Source: Streptomyces cyaneochromogenes
GTDB taxonomy: Bacteria > Actinomycetota > Actinomycetes > Streptomycetales > Streptomycetaceae
Direction: 5' to 3'
DNA: 64,000 nt
Assembly (NCBI RefSeq): GCF_003963535.1
Contig: NZ_CP034539.1
Location: forward strand, 8,494,001 to 8,558,000
Below are positions 15,411 through 23,937 of the stretch, piece after piece. The notes under the pieces were generated by a model, which was not told the DNA's origin, searched no databases, and worked only from the letters and a program-made list of their open reading frames with translations. Position numbers and translations under genes: made by a program. The stretch's first letter is position 1. Each line of letters opens with the position of its first letter.

Positions 15411-16565
15411 ATGTTCCGCGCTGACGCCACACCGGTCACTGACGCCACCGCCGTACCGGAACGACGGCGGCAGCCGCTGCCGTCCGCAGGGGCGGGAGTG
15501 AGACGTGTCGAGGTGCGGGACCCCTGTCTCGACAACGCCAAGTACCTGGCGATCCTGCTGGTGGCGACGGGGCACGCATGGGAGCCGTTGCGTGAGGGCA
15601 GCCGGTCCGTCACCGCGCTGTACATGCTCGTCTACGCCTTCCACATGCCGGTGTTCAGCACGCTCTCCGGCTACTTCTCGCGCGGCTTCGACGCGCGCCC
15701 GGAGCAGATCAGGCGCCTGGTGACGGGGCTCGTCGTCCCGTATGTCGTCTTCGAGGTGGCCTACACCTTTTTCACCCGATGGACCTCCCACGACCCCGAC
15801 CGGTCGATCAGCCTGCTGGATCCGCTGTACCTGACCTGGTACCTGGCGGCGCTGTTCATCTGGCGGCTGACCTCGCCCGTCTGGCGCCTCGTGCGGTGGC
15901 CCATGCCGGTCGCGCTCGGCCTCGCCATGCTGGCGACCGTCTCACCGTCCGTCGGTGACGACCTCGACCTTCAGCGCGTGCTGCAGTTCCTGCCGTTCTT
16001 CGTGCTGGGCCTGTCCCTGAAGCCGGAGCACCTCGAGCTGGTGCGCCGCCGCGAGGTGCGCCTCCTGGCCGTACCGGTCCTCGTGTACGCGCTCGGCGTG
16101 GCGTACTGGGCGGTCCCGCGGATGAACTACGCCTGGTTCTTCCACAGCGACAGCGCGCAGGAACTGGCCGTCCCGGCCTGGTGCGGGCCCGTGATGACCC
16201 TGGCCACCTTCGGCTGCTCGGCCGTGCTCGTGGCCTGCTTCCTCGCCTGGGTGCCGAGTCGGCGGACCTGGTTCACCGTGCTGGGCGCGGGCACGCTGTG
16301 CGGCTATCTCCTGCACGGCTTCGTCGCCCAGGGAGCGGAGTTCTGGGGCTGGTACGACGGTGCCTGGGTCCGGCAGCCCGCCGGCGAGGTCACCGTCACG
16401 CTGATCGCGGCGGCGGTCATGACCGCGCTGTGCGCCCCCGCCGTACAGCGGGTCTTCCGCCGGGCGACGGACCCACGGTCCGCCTATGCCCTCCTCGGTC
16501 GGGCCCGCCGGTTCCCGCCGCGTGCTCTTCAGCGGTTACGCGGGGCCACCAGGCCGGACTCGTAG
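15411..16565 (+). CDS. Acyltransferase-3-family membrane protein
   Basis: About 384 residues from ATG 15411, with roughly ten membrane helices. The N-terminal motif RDPCLDNAKYLAILLVATGHAWEPL contains the conserved Asp-Asn and His of fucose-4-O-acetyltransferase/acyltransferase-3 proteins; FHMPVFSTLSGYFSRGF is the matching second motif. These proteins move acyl groups to sugars, polymers or small molecules at the membrane. GTG 15393 is an alternative start. The 3-prime end overlaps the 3-prime end of the response regulator gene by 37 bp. Confidence 0.85.
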   Translation: MFRADATPVTDATAVPERRRQPLPSAGAGVRRVEVRDPCLDNAKYLAILLVATGHAWEPLREGSRSVTALYMLVYAFHMPVFSTLSGYFSRGFDARPEQIRRLVTGLVVPYVVFEVAYTFFTRWTSHDPDRSISLLDPLYLTWYLAALFIWRLTSPVWRLVRWPMPVALGLAMLATVSPSVGDDLDLQRVLQFLPFFVLGLSLKPEHLELVRRREVRLLAVPVLVYALGVAYWAVPRMNYAWFFHSDSAQELAVPAWCGPVMTLATFGCSAVLVACFLAWVPSRRTWFTVLGAGTLCGYLLHGFVAQGAEFWGWYDGAWVRQPAGEVTVTLIAAAVMTALCAPAVQRVFRRATDPRSAYALLGRARRFPPRALQRLRGATRPDS

Positions 16566-17197
16566 GCCAGGACCACGAGCTGGGCGCGGTCACGGGCGTG
16601 GAGCTTGGCCATGGCACGGTTGACGTGGGTCTTCGCGGTCAGGGCGCTGATCACCATGCGGTCCGCGATCTCGTCGTTGGACAGGCCCTGCGCGACGAGG
16701 ACGACGGCCTCCCGCTCGCGGCCGGTCAGCTCCGTCAGCCCGGCCTCCGCGGCGGGGCCGGTGTGGCGCGGCTGAGTGACGTACTGGTCGATGAGCCTGC
16801 GGGTGATCGACGGCGCGAGCAGGGCGTCGCCGCGCGCCGCGACGCGCACGGCATGGACGAAGTCCTCCGGCACGATGTCTTTGACGAGGAATCCGGCCGC
16901 CCCGGCGCGCAGCGCGTCGAAGACGTACTCGTCGAAGCCGTAGTTGGTCAGGATGACGACGTGCACCCCGCTCAGGACGGGGTCCGAGGCGATGCGCCGG
17001 GTCGCCTCGATGCCGTCGACGACCGGCATCTGGACGTCGATCAGGGCGATGTCGGGCAGGTGTTCCCGGGCCAGCGCCAAACCCTCCTCGCCGTCGGCGG
17101 CCTCGGCGACCACCTCGATGTCGTCCTCGAGGTCGAGGAGCGCGCGGAATCCGCTGCGGATCAGCGACTGGTCGTCGACCAGCAGGACACGGATCAT
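16529..17197 (-). CDS. NarL/LuxR-type response regulator
   Basis: A 222-residue two-domain regulator. Receiver: VLLVDDQ, phospho-acceptor Asp 54 in IALIDVQMP, Thr/Ser switch in VVILTNYG and Lys in GFLVKDIVP. Output: LTGREREAVVLVAQGLSNDEIADRMVISALTAKTHVNRAMAKL, a LuxR/GerE helix-turn-helix. It is translated with the histidine kinase: its ATG overlaps the kinase TGA. The target is unknown; nearby membrane genes are candidates. Confidence 0.95.
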   Translation of the reverse strand: MIRVLLVDDQSLIRSGFRALLDLEDDIEVVAEAADGEEGLALAREHLPDIALIDVQMPVVDGIEATRRIASDPVLSGVHVVILTNYGFDEYVFDALRAGAAGFLVKDIVPEDFVHAVRVAARGDALLAPSITRRLIDQYVTQPRHTGPAAEAGLTELTGREREAVVLVAQGLSNDEIADRMVISALTAKTHVNRAMAKLHARDRAQLVVLAYESGLVAPRNR

Positions 17198-18333
17198 GAC
17201 GTTCGGTCCACGGGGAGTTCGGCCTGGACGGTGAAGCCGCCCTCACCTCGCGGTTCGGCACGCAGCCGGCCGCCGAGGGCGGTGACCCGCTCGCGCATGC
17301 CGAGCAGTCCGACGCCGGGCGTCGGGGCGGTGCCCGGCGTGGCCCGGCCGTCGTCGTCGACGCGGACCGCGAGGGCGTTCGGACGGTAGTCGACCCGGAC
17401 CGACGCCGTGGCGGCGTCCGCGTGCCGGGCGATGTTGGTGAGCGACTCCTGGACGATCCGGTAGACGGTACGGTCCACCGCGGCCGGCACGTCGTGCCTC
17501 CGGCCCTCGATCGTCAGCGTCGCGTCGAGGCCGCCGGCCCGGGCCCGTTCGACCAGTTCCGGGACGTGGTCCAGCCCGCGTGGCGGAGCCGTGCCGTCGT
17601 CGCGCAGCGCCTCCAGGGTCGCGCGCAGCTCCCGGCTCGCCTCCCGGCCGGCCTCCCGGATCGCCAGCAGCGCCTCCGGTACCTGTTCGCCGCGCCTGCG
17701 GGCCGCGTGGACGGCGACCTCGGACTGCAGCTTGACGACCGAGATCTGGTGGGTGAGCGAGTCGTGCAGCTCCCGGGCGATGTGCAGCCGCTCCTCGTCG
17801 GCGCGACGGCGCGCGGTCTCCTCCCGTGTGCGCTCGGCCTCGTCCGCCCGGCGCTCGGCCTGGCGCAGCGCTTCCCCCGCGGCACCGGCAGCGATCAGCC
17901 AGGCCACCTCCAGGGCGCCCCTGGCCCGCGCGAACGCCTCGCCCGTGTCGTGCAGACCCGAGGCCAGGGCCGCGGCGGGCAGGGCGGCCAGCATGAGCAC
18001 GCTCGCCACCACCGTGACCGTGCGGTTCCCCGCCCGGACGGCCGCGTACACCGCGAACAGGTACGCGACGGCGGGCACGTCGAAACCGGCGGCCTGGTAA
18101 CCCACCGCGCACAGCCCGGTGACCGCCAGCACCGTAACCGGAGCCTGGCGGCGCGCCGCCAGCGTCAGACCGCCGGCCACCAGCAACGCGTACCCGAGCA
18201 CCTCGGGGCTCGCGCCGGAGCGCTGCTCGGACAGCCCGGTGACCAGCAGCACGGCCGCCACACAGCCGGCGATCACCCAGTCCCCGACACCGGCCGGGAG
18301 ACCAGACAGACCCGTCCTCACGCCTGTCCTCAT
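17194..18333 (-). CDS. Sensor histidine kinase, DesK/NarX class
   Basis: A 379-residue kinase starting at ATG 18333. Four or five membrane helices occupy residues 15-155 with little extracellular sequence, so it probably senses the membrane itself. A linker rich in Glu/Arg leads to the HisKA_3 dimerisation helix IARELHDSLTHQISVVKLQ (His near residue 190) and an HATPase domain with VQESLTNIARHA (N box) and PGVGLLGMRERV (G box). It partners with the response regulator immediately downstream. Confidence 0.9.
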   Translation of the reverse strand: MRTGVRTGLSGLPAGVGDWVIAGCVAAVLLVTGLSEQRSGASPEVLGYALLVAGGLTLAARRQAPVTVLAVTGLCAVGYQAAGFDVPAVAYLFAVYAAVRAGNRTVTVVASVLMLAALPAAALASGLHDTGEAFARARGALEVAWLIAAGAAGEALRQAERRADEAERTREETARRRADEERLHIARELHDSLTHQISVVKLQSEVAVHAARRRGEQVPEALLAIREAGREASRELRATLEALRDDGTAPPRGLDHVPELVERARAGGLDATLTIEGRRHDVPAAVDRTVYRIVQESLTNIARHADAATASVRVDYRPNALAVRVDDDGRATPGTAPTPGVGLLGMRERVTALGGRLRAEPRGEGGFTVQAELPVDRTS

Positions 18334-18599
18334 GTGCGCACCGTAGCCGGATTCCCGGCGCGGGCGAATCCGGCCTGCGGATGATCGGTCGCCTACCGCG
18401 CACGCAGTACAGACGAGGTGGCTGCGGCGTCGGCGGTAGACGGGGACGGTGCCGGCGGCAGCGCGAAGTGACTGCGTGCGGGGGACGACCGGGGGCGGGT
18501 CCGCAGGAAACGCTGGATGACGTCCGAACCCGTGAACGCGGGGCGTGAGCGAGCAGCCCGCGCAGGCCGCGCATGAGACGTACGAAAGAGGCGAGGGAC

Positions 18600-19064
18600 A
18601 TGAGCGCATCAGGAGCCCCGATGTCGGTCCGGCGTGTGCTGACCGCGACCGCGGCCGCCCTGCTCGGAGGGTTCTGGCTTGCCGCACCGGCGGTCGCGCA
18701 GGCCTCGGCCCAGCCGTCCGCCGCCGGTGCCACCGACCTGAGCGTCGGGCGGGTCGTGGCCATCGTGGCCGGCGCGCTGGGGCTGGTCGGTGTGGCCGTC
18801 GGCATGTCGGCGCTGGCCCGCCCCGCCGGCCGGTTCGGCGCCGCCGGGCGACTCGGAACCGTCGTCCCGCCCGCGGCGGGGCTGACCGCCCTGGCCCTCG
18901 GCGGGCTGGTCGTGGCCACGGCCGACGGCGGGCTCGGCACCGGCAACGGGCTGGGCGGGGGTGTCGTGGCCATGGTGCTGGGGCTGACCGGCGTGGTCCT
19001 CGGCGGGCTGGCCCGGACCCGGTCCCGCCGCTCGGTCGTACAGGAGGGCCGCCGGACCGGGTGA
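18600..19064 (+). CDS. Small exported/membrane protein (DUF6223-like)
   Basis: A 154-residue protein starting at ATG 18600 with GAGGGA upstream. It has a signal-like N-terminus (VLTATAAALLGGFWLAAPAVAQA) and then three hydrophobic helices joined by Gly-rich loops, ending in a basic tail. It resembles Streptomyces proteins annotated DUF6223, but that match is from memory of the general pattern. No function is known. It is divergent from the two-component operon, across a 266-bp gap, so it may be a target of that regulator. Confidence 0.65.
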   Translation: MSASGAPMSVRRVLTATAAALLGGFWLAAPAVAQASAQPSAAGATDLSVGRVVAIVAGALGLVGVAVGMSALARPAGRFGAAGRLGTVVPPAAGLTALALGGLVVATADGGLGTGNGLGGGVVAMVLGLTGVVLGGLARTRSRRSVVQEGRRTG

Positions 19065-19230
19065 CCGCGCTGCCCACCGACCGGGAAGCCCTTCATCGGA
19101 CCGTCCTTCCACCGGCCCTCCTCAACGGCGCCGCCGCGCCCCGACCGCACCGACGGCGCCGTGCCGGGTTCCGCTCGACATGACACCCACACGTGGACAC
19201 CCGATGCGTGGCCCTGCTTACCGTGGACCC

Positions 19231-20760
19231 ATGACGGCACCGCTGGACGTACTGGTGGTCGGCGCGGGACCGACAGGCCTCGCGCTCGCCGCGCAACTGC
19301 GTGCCTACGGGACCGGGTTCCGTATCGTCGACCGCTCCCTGGACCGTGTGCGCGAGTCCCGGGCACTCGGCATCCAGCCCCGCACCCTGGAGGCACTGGC
19401 GGGCTTCGGCGTGACCGATGCGCTGGTGGCCCGTGGCAACCCCGCGATGCGGCTGCACCTGCACCTGACCCGGCGCACCGTGTCGCTCCCGCTCTTCGAC
19501 ATCGGGCTGCCCGACACCCCGTACCCCTTCCTGCTGTTCCTCGCGCAGGCCGAGACGGAGAACGTCCTCGGTGAGCACCTGGCCGCGCGGGACGTGACGG
19601 TCGAACGCGGCACCGAGCTGATCGGGCTGGAGCAGCAGGGCCCGCACGTCGTCTGCCGGCTGCGCGGCCGCGACGGCACGGAAGAGACCGTGACGGCGCG
19701 CTACGTCGTCGGCTGCGACGGCGCCCACAGCACCGTGCGCGACCGGGCGGGCATCGACTTCGAGGGCTACGCCTATCCGCACACCTATCTGCTCGCCGAC
19801 CTGGACGTCGACGGGCTGGAGCCGGGCGCCGTGCACTCGTTCATGACCGGGGGCGGGATGCTGTTCTTCTTCCCGCTCGGTTCTCCGGCACCCTGGCGGT
19901 TGCTCGCCGTGCGGCCGTCCGACGCGCCGGACGGCAAGGTGACGCTGCCGCTTCTGCAAGGGATCGCCGACCGGTACGGCGCGCAGGACCTGGTCCTGCG
20001 GGATCCGGTCTGGATGACCGACTTCCGGCTCCACAACCGCGGTGCCGCCCGCTACCGGTCCGGGTCCTGCTTCCTGGCCGGCGACGCGGCCCACATCCAC
20101 AGCCCGGCCGGGGCGCAGGGCATGAACACCGGCATCCAGGACGCCCTCAACCTGGGCTGGAAGCTCGCCCTGGTGTGCCGGGGCGCCGCACCCCGGGAAC
20201 TGCTGGAGACGTACGGGACCGAACGTGCCCCGGTCGGCCGCGAGGTACGGCGCTTCACCGACCGTGCCTTCACCATCGGCACCAGCCCGCATCCCGTTCT
20301 GCGGTTCGCGCGCTCCCAACTCGTCCCGCGCCTGGCCCCGTTGGTGATGCGGGCGAGGGCGCCGCGCGCGTGGGTCTTCCGCACCGCCTCCGAACTCGGC
20401 ATCCACTACCGCCGCAGCCCCGCCTCGACCACGGGCCCGCGACCGCCCCGCCACGGCCCGCGCGCCGGCGACCGGCTGCCCGACCGCCCGCAGGGCCTCC
20501 AGGCCCGGACCGCCGCCCCCGGCTGGCATCTGCTCCTGACCGGACCCCCGCACCTGTGGCCGGACCAGCGGCTCGCCCCGGTTCTGGCCGGCCGGGAGGA
20601 CCTGATCACCGTGCACCGCCTCGGCGAACGAAGTCCCTGGCCGGGCGTCGCCCAGGCACTCGTACGGCCCGACGGCCACCTCGGCTACGTCGCGAGCGGT
20701 ACCGAGCCGGAGGGGCTGCGGGACTACGTCGCCCGCTGGCTGCCGACCGACCCCGCGTGA
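19231..20760 (+). CDS. FAD-dependent aromatic monooxygenase
   Basis: A 509-residue class A flavoprotein hydroxylase starting at ATG 19231. It has the GxGxxG fingerprint VLVVGAGPTGLALAAQLRAYG, the dual FAD/NADPH motif CDGAHSTVRDRAGI near residue 165, and the GD motif CFLAGDAAHIHSPAGAQGMNTGIQDA near residue 280. The C-terminal thioredoxin-like domain is present. Such enzymes hydroxylate phenolic rings, often in antibiotic tailoring or aromatic breakdown. No partner genes are adjacent. Confidence 0.9.
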   Translation: MTAPLDVLVVGAGPTGLALAAQLRAYGTGFRIVDRSLDRVRESRALGIQPRTLEALAGFGVTDALVARGNPAMRLHLHLTRRTVSLPLFDIGLPDTPYPFLLFLAQAETENVLGEHLAARDVTVERGTELIGLEQQGPHVVCRLRGRDGTEETVTARYVVGCDGAHSTVRDRAGIDFEGYAYPHTYLLADLDVDGLEPGAVHSFMTGGGMLFFFPLGSPAPWRLLAVRPSDAPDGKVTLPLLQGIADRYGAQDLVLRDPVWMTDFRLHNRGAARYRSGSCFLAGDAAHIHSPAGAQGMNTGIQDALNLGWKLALVCRGAAPRELLETYGTERAPVGREVRRFTDRAFTIGTSPHPVLRFARSQLVPRLAPLVMRARAPRAWVFRTASELGIHYRRSPASTTGPRPPRHGPRAGDRLPDRPQGLQARTAAPGWHLLLTGPPHLWPDQRLAPVLAGREDLITVHRLGERSPWPGVAQALVRPDGHLGYVASGTEPEGLRDYVARWLPTDPA

Positions 20761-20847
20761 CGCACGGACACACGGGTGAACGGCTCGGGGCGTTGATCCG
20801 TACCCCTCTTCGTGCCGTCACACCGAGGAAGCAGAGGAAGCAGCTTC

Positions 20848-21306
20848 GTGCAGTCACAGCGAGGAAGCATCGGCCGCTTCGCCACGGCCGGCAGTCTGGT
20901 GCTCCTGCTCCTGTCCACCGCGTGCGGCGCCGGTGGGGACAAGGGGGCCAAGTCGAAGAGCAGCCCGACGAGCGTCGCGGCCACCGTGGCCGGTGTCGTG
21001 GCCCCGGCGAAAATCGAGGTGATCGCCGACCTGACGGGCTGCAAGGTCAAGATCCGGACCGAGGCGGACGAACTGCGCGAGGGCGTCTGCCGGACGGACC
21101 AGGGCGACTACCTCATCACGACGTTCCCCGCGGAGAAGTACAAGCTGACCTGGCTGGACGCGGCCGCGGTGTACGGCGGCAAGTACCTGGTCGGCACCCG
21201 CTGGGTGGTCAGCGCGAAACCGAAGGTGTTGGAGCGGCTCCGTCCCCGACTGGGCGGAAACATCCAGCAGTTGCAGGGTGTGGGCCCGGCCCCGACCGCG
21301 TCGTGA
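20848..21306 (+). CDS. Putative lipoprotein
   Basis: A 152-residue secreted protein from GTG 20848, with AGGAAG repeats upstream acting as the ribosome site. The N-terminus has Arg residues, then a hydrophobic stretch ending in the lipobox LLLSTAC, followed by Gly/Lys/Ser-rich linker. The mature part is a single small domain with two Cys residues (TGCKVKI and EGVCRT) that could form a disulfide. No family is recognised. It stands alone, 87 bp after the monooxygenase. Confidence 0.75.
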   Translation: MQSQRGSIGRFATAGSLVLLLLSTACGAGGDKGAKSKSSPTSVAATVAGVVAPAKIEVIADLTGCKVKIRTEADELREGVCRTDQGDYLITTFPAEKYKLTWLDAAAVYGGKYLVGTRWVVSAKPKVLERLRPRLGGNIQQLQGVGPAPTAS

Positions 21307-21309
21307 CAG

Positions 21310-21328
21310 CCCGCCCGATACGGGCGGG
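21310..21328. terminator. Short GC hairpin between convergent genes
   Basis: CCCGCCCG-ATA-CGGGCGGG, an 8-bp perfect stem with a 3-base loop, lies between the lipoprotein and ArsR-type genes, which converge. A bidirectional terminator is the simplest reading. Confidence 0.6.
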
Positions 21329-21345
21329 GGAGTGCGGGGAGCGCC

Positions 21346-21717
21346 TCATTCGGCCGTGTCGCTGATCCCCAGACGCAGATGCTCCACGTGGTACACGGCC
21401 TGGTCGAGCAGCTCGGCGACATGGTGGTCGTGCAGCGCGTACACGACCGACCGGCCGCGCCGCTCACCGACCACCAGGCCGAGATTGCGCAGCAGCCGCA
21501 GCTGATGCGAGCAGGCGGACTGCTCCATGCCCACCTCCGCCGCCAACTCCGTGGCCGGCAGCGGCCCCTCGCGCAGACGCGCCAGGATCAGCAGGCGGGA
21601 GGGGGTGGACAGGGCCTGGAGGGTGGTGGCCACCTTGGCCACGTTGGCCGCGTCCAGGCGTACGCGCTCGGCGGCGTCCTGCGCGGCGGTGACGGCTCCA
21701 TGACCCATGAGGGGCAT
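21346..21717 (-). CDS. ArsR/SmtB-family metal-sensing repressor
   Basis: About 123 residues from ATG 21717 (ATG 21708 and 21741 are alternatives). The winged helix is LPATELAAEVGMEQSACSHQLRLLRNLGLVVGERRGRSVVYAL. Helix 5 carries DHHVAELLDQAVYHVEH, an exact D-x-H-x10-H-x2-H pattern, the alpha-5 site used by CzrA, SmtB and NmtR to bind Zn, Co or Ni. No alpha-3 Cys-x-Cys pair is present, so arsenic or lead sensing is unlikely. A matching operator overlaps the region just upstream. No metal transporter is adjacent. Confidence 0.9.
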   Translation of the reverse strand: MPLMGHGAVTAAQDAAERVRLDAANVAKVATTLQALSTPSRLLILARLREGPLPATELAAEVGMEQSACSHQLRLLRNLGLVVGERRGRSVVYALHDHHVAELLDQAVYHVEHLRLGISDTAE

Positions 21718-21738
21718 CCTACCCACCACACCAGAACG

Positions 21739-21756
21739 CATGAATGATTATTCATG
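21739..21756. promoter_or_regulatory. ArsR/SmtB-type operator
   Basis: CATGAATGATTATTCATG is a near-perfect palindrome with ATGAA and TTCAT arms separated by 6 bases, the classic SmtB/CzrA site. It sits 22 bp before the arsR-like start and overlaps the longest possible start codon, which argues that translation begins further downstream. On the other side it is about 118 bp before the ada-alkA gene. Confidence 0.75.
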
Positions 21757-21873
21757 TGCTGGAGGTGGTCTGGGCGCCGGGACGCCGGGGCGATCCGGCG
21801 GTTCCCAGGACAGCCGAGGTTGATGTCGGATTCTCGCCAGCTCTCGTCGTTCCCCGTGGCCGATGCTGGACGT

Positions 21874-23355
21874 ATGCAGAAGGGGATGCACACCGACACG
21901 GAGCGCTGCGTGCGCGCCGTCCAGTCCAAGGACGCCCGCTTCGACGGCTGGTTCTTCACGGCGGTCGTGACGACCGGGATCTACTGCCGGCCCAGCTGCC
22001 CGGTGGTCCCGCCCAAGCCGGAGAACATGCGGTTCTTCCCGAGCGCGGCCGCCTGCCAGCAGGCCGGGTTCCGGGCCTGCAAGCGCTGCCGCCCGGACAC
22101 CAGCCCCGGTTCCCCGGAGTGGAACCAGCGCGCCGACCTCGTGGCCCGCGCGATGCGGCTGATCTCCGACGGAGTCGTGGACCGCGAGGGCGTGCCCGGC
22201 CTGGCCGCACGGCTCGGCTACAGCACCCGGCAGATCGAACGCCAGCTCCTCGCCGAACTCGGCGCCGGCCCGCTCGCCCTGGCCCGCGCCCAGCGCGCCC
22301 AGGCCGCCCGCCTGCTCATCGAGACGACGCCGCTGCCCATGGCGGACATCGCCTTCGCGGCCGGCTTCGCCTCCATCCGCACCTTCAACGACACCGTCCG
22401 CGAGGTCTTCGCCCTCGCCCCGACCGACCTGCGCGCCCGCGCACCCCGCAGCACCCCGGGGAACACCCCGGGCGCCCTGACGCTGCGCCTGCCGTTCCGT
22501 GCCCCGCTCAACCCCGACAACCTCTTCGGCCACCTCGCGGCGACCGCCGTACCGGGAGTCGAGGAGTGGCGGGACGGCGCGTACCGGCGCACGCTCAGGC
22601 TGCCGTACGGCCACGGCATCGTGGCCCTGACCCCGCGGCCCGACCACATCGCCTGTCGCCTCACCCTGAGCGACCTGCGCGATCTGACCGTCGCGATCAG
22701 CCGGTGCCGCCGGATGCTCGATCTGGACGCCGATCCGGTGGCGATCGACGACCAGTTGCGCACGGATCCGCTCCTGGCACCCCTGGTGGACAAGGCGCCC
22801 GGCCGCCGTGTGCCACGCACGTCCGACGAGGCGGAGTTCGCCGTACGGGCCGTCCTCGGCCAGCAGGTCTCCACGGCGGCCGCCCGCACCCACGCGGCCC
22901 GTCTCGTCACCGCCCACGGCGAGCCGGTCGACGACCCCGAGGGCGGCCTCACCCACCTCTTCCCGACCTCCGAGGCGCTGGCGGCGCTGGACCCGGAGTC
23001 ACTGGCGATGCCCCGCACCCGCCGCACGACCTTCACCACACTGGTACGCCAACTCGCCGACGGCGAGGTGCGGCTGGGCCCGGACAGCGACTGGCCGGAG
23101 ACCCGGGCCAGGCTCCTGGCCCTGCCCGGCTTCGGCCCCTGGACGGTCGACGTCATCGCGATGCGCGCCCTCGGCGACCCCGACGCCTTCCTCCCCACCG
23201 ACCTCGGAATCCGCCGTGCCGCCAAGGAGTTGGGCCTGCCGTCCACTCCGGCGGCGCTCACGGCCCGGGCGGCGGCCTGGCGCCCCTGGCGGGCGTACGC
23301 CGTCCAGTACCTGTGGGCGACGGACAGCCACCCGATCAACTTCCTCCCCGTGTAA
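21874..23355 (+). CDS. alkA: Bifunctional AdaA-AlkA: methyl acceptor/AraC regulator fused to 3-methyladenine DNA glycosylase
   Basis: A 493-residue fusion. Residues 1-80 are the Ada N-terminal zinc domain (TTGIYCRPSCP and FRACKRCRP give the four Cys, one of which accepts methyl groups from DNA phosphotriesters). Residues about 90-190 are an AraC helix-turn-helix pair (LAARLGYSTRQIERQL, IAFAAGFASIRTFN). Residues about 205-490 are AlkA: the helix-hairpin-helix LALPGFGPWTVDVIAMRALG and catalytic Asp in FLPTDLGIRR near 443. It would sense and repair alkylation damage. The ogt gene follows 9 bp later. ATG 21874 is chosen; ATG 21886 is possible. Confidence 0.9.
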   Translation: MQKGMHTDTERCVRAVQSKDARFDGWFFTAVVTTGIYCRPSCPVVPPKPENMRFFPSAAACQQAGFRACKRCRPDTSPGSPEWNQRADLVARAMRLISDGVVDREGVPGLAARLGYSTRQIERQLLAELGAGPLALARAQRAQAARLLIETTPLPMADIAFAAGFASIRTFNDTVREVFALAPTDLRARAPRSTPGNTPGALTLRLPFRAPLNPDNLFGHLAATAVPGVEEWRDGAYRRTLRLPYGHGIVALTPRPDHIACRLTLSDLRDLTVAISRCRRMLDLDADPVAIDDQLRTDPLLAPLVDKAPGRRVPRTSDEAEFAVRAVLGQQVSTAAARTHAARLVTAHGEPVDDPEGGLTHLFPTSEALAALDPESLAMPRTRRTTFTTLVRQLADGEVRLGPDSDWPETRARLLALPGFGPWTVDVIAMRALGDPDAFLPTDLGIRRAAKELGLPSTPAALTARAAAWRPWRAYAVQYLWATDSHPINFLPV

Positions 23356-23364
23356 GGAAAGCCA

Positions 23365-23847
23365 GTGAAACAGCACACCGTGACCGACAGCCCGTACGGC
23401 CCGCTCACCCTCGTCGCCGAGGACGGCGTCCTGTGCGGCCTCTACATGACCGACCAACGCCACCGCCCACCCGAGGAGAGCTTCGGCGAGCGCGACGAGA
23501 CGCCGTTCGGCGTGGCGATCGACCAGCTTGAGGCCTATTTCGCGGGTGAGTTGAAGGAGTTCACCCTCGAACTACGGCTGAACGGAACCGAGTTCCAGCG
23601 CCGCGTCTGGGACCAGCTGCGCCGGATCCCCTACGGCGAGACCCGCTCGTACGGCGACCTCGCCGACGCCCTCGGCAACGCCGGAGCCTCCCGCGCGGTC
23701 GGCCTCGCCAACGGCAAGAACCCGATCGGCATCATCGTCCCCTGCCACCGCGTCGTCGGCGCGAACGGCAGCCTCACCGGATACGGAGGCGGCCTGGACC
23801 GCAAGAAGCGGCTGCTGGACTTCGAGGGCGCAGCGGCGCTGTTCTGA
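23365..23847 (+). CDS. ogt: Methylated-DNA--protein-cysteine methyltransferase
   Basis: A 160-residue suicide repair protein. The active-site motif IIVPCHRVVG has the acceptor Cys near residue 127, with the DNA-binding helix FQRRVWDQLRRIPYGETRSYGDLA before it and the GYGGGLDRKKRLLDFE ending after it. It transfers the methyl from O6-methylguanine to itself. It begins 9 bp after the ada-alkA stop with GGAAAG upstream and is surely co-transcribed, forming a compact adaptive-response operon. Confidence 0.95.
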   Translation: MKQHTVTDSPYGPLTLVAEDGVLCGLYMTDQRHRPPEESFGERDETPFGVAIDQLEAYFAGELKEFTLELRLNGTEFQRRVWDQLRRIPYGETRSYGDLADALGNAGASRAVGLANGKNPIGIIVPCHRVVGANGSLTGYGGGLDRKKRLLDFEGAAALF

Positions 23848-23850
23848 GCC

Positions 23851-23930
23851 GGTCCGAAAGGGGGGCGCCGTTCTCAAGTGGTCCGGAAGGCGCCGCTCTC
23901 AAGCGGTCCTGAACGCGCCGTTCTCAAGCG
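23851..23930. repeat. Three tandem copies of a 25-bp repeat
   Basis: The gap between ogt and the convergent VOC gene holds three copies of a unit of the form GTCCGGAAGGCGCCGTTCTC plus AAGCG. Copies end at 23880, 23905 and 23930; the first has a few extra Gs. It is non-coding in both directions and may act as a terminator region or simply be a minisatellite. Confidence 0.75.
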
Positions 23931-23937
23931 CCCCGGC

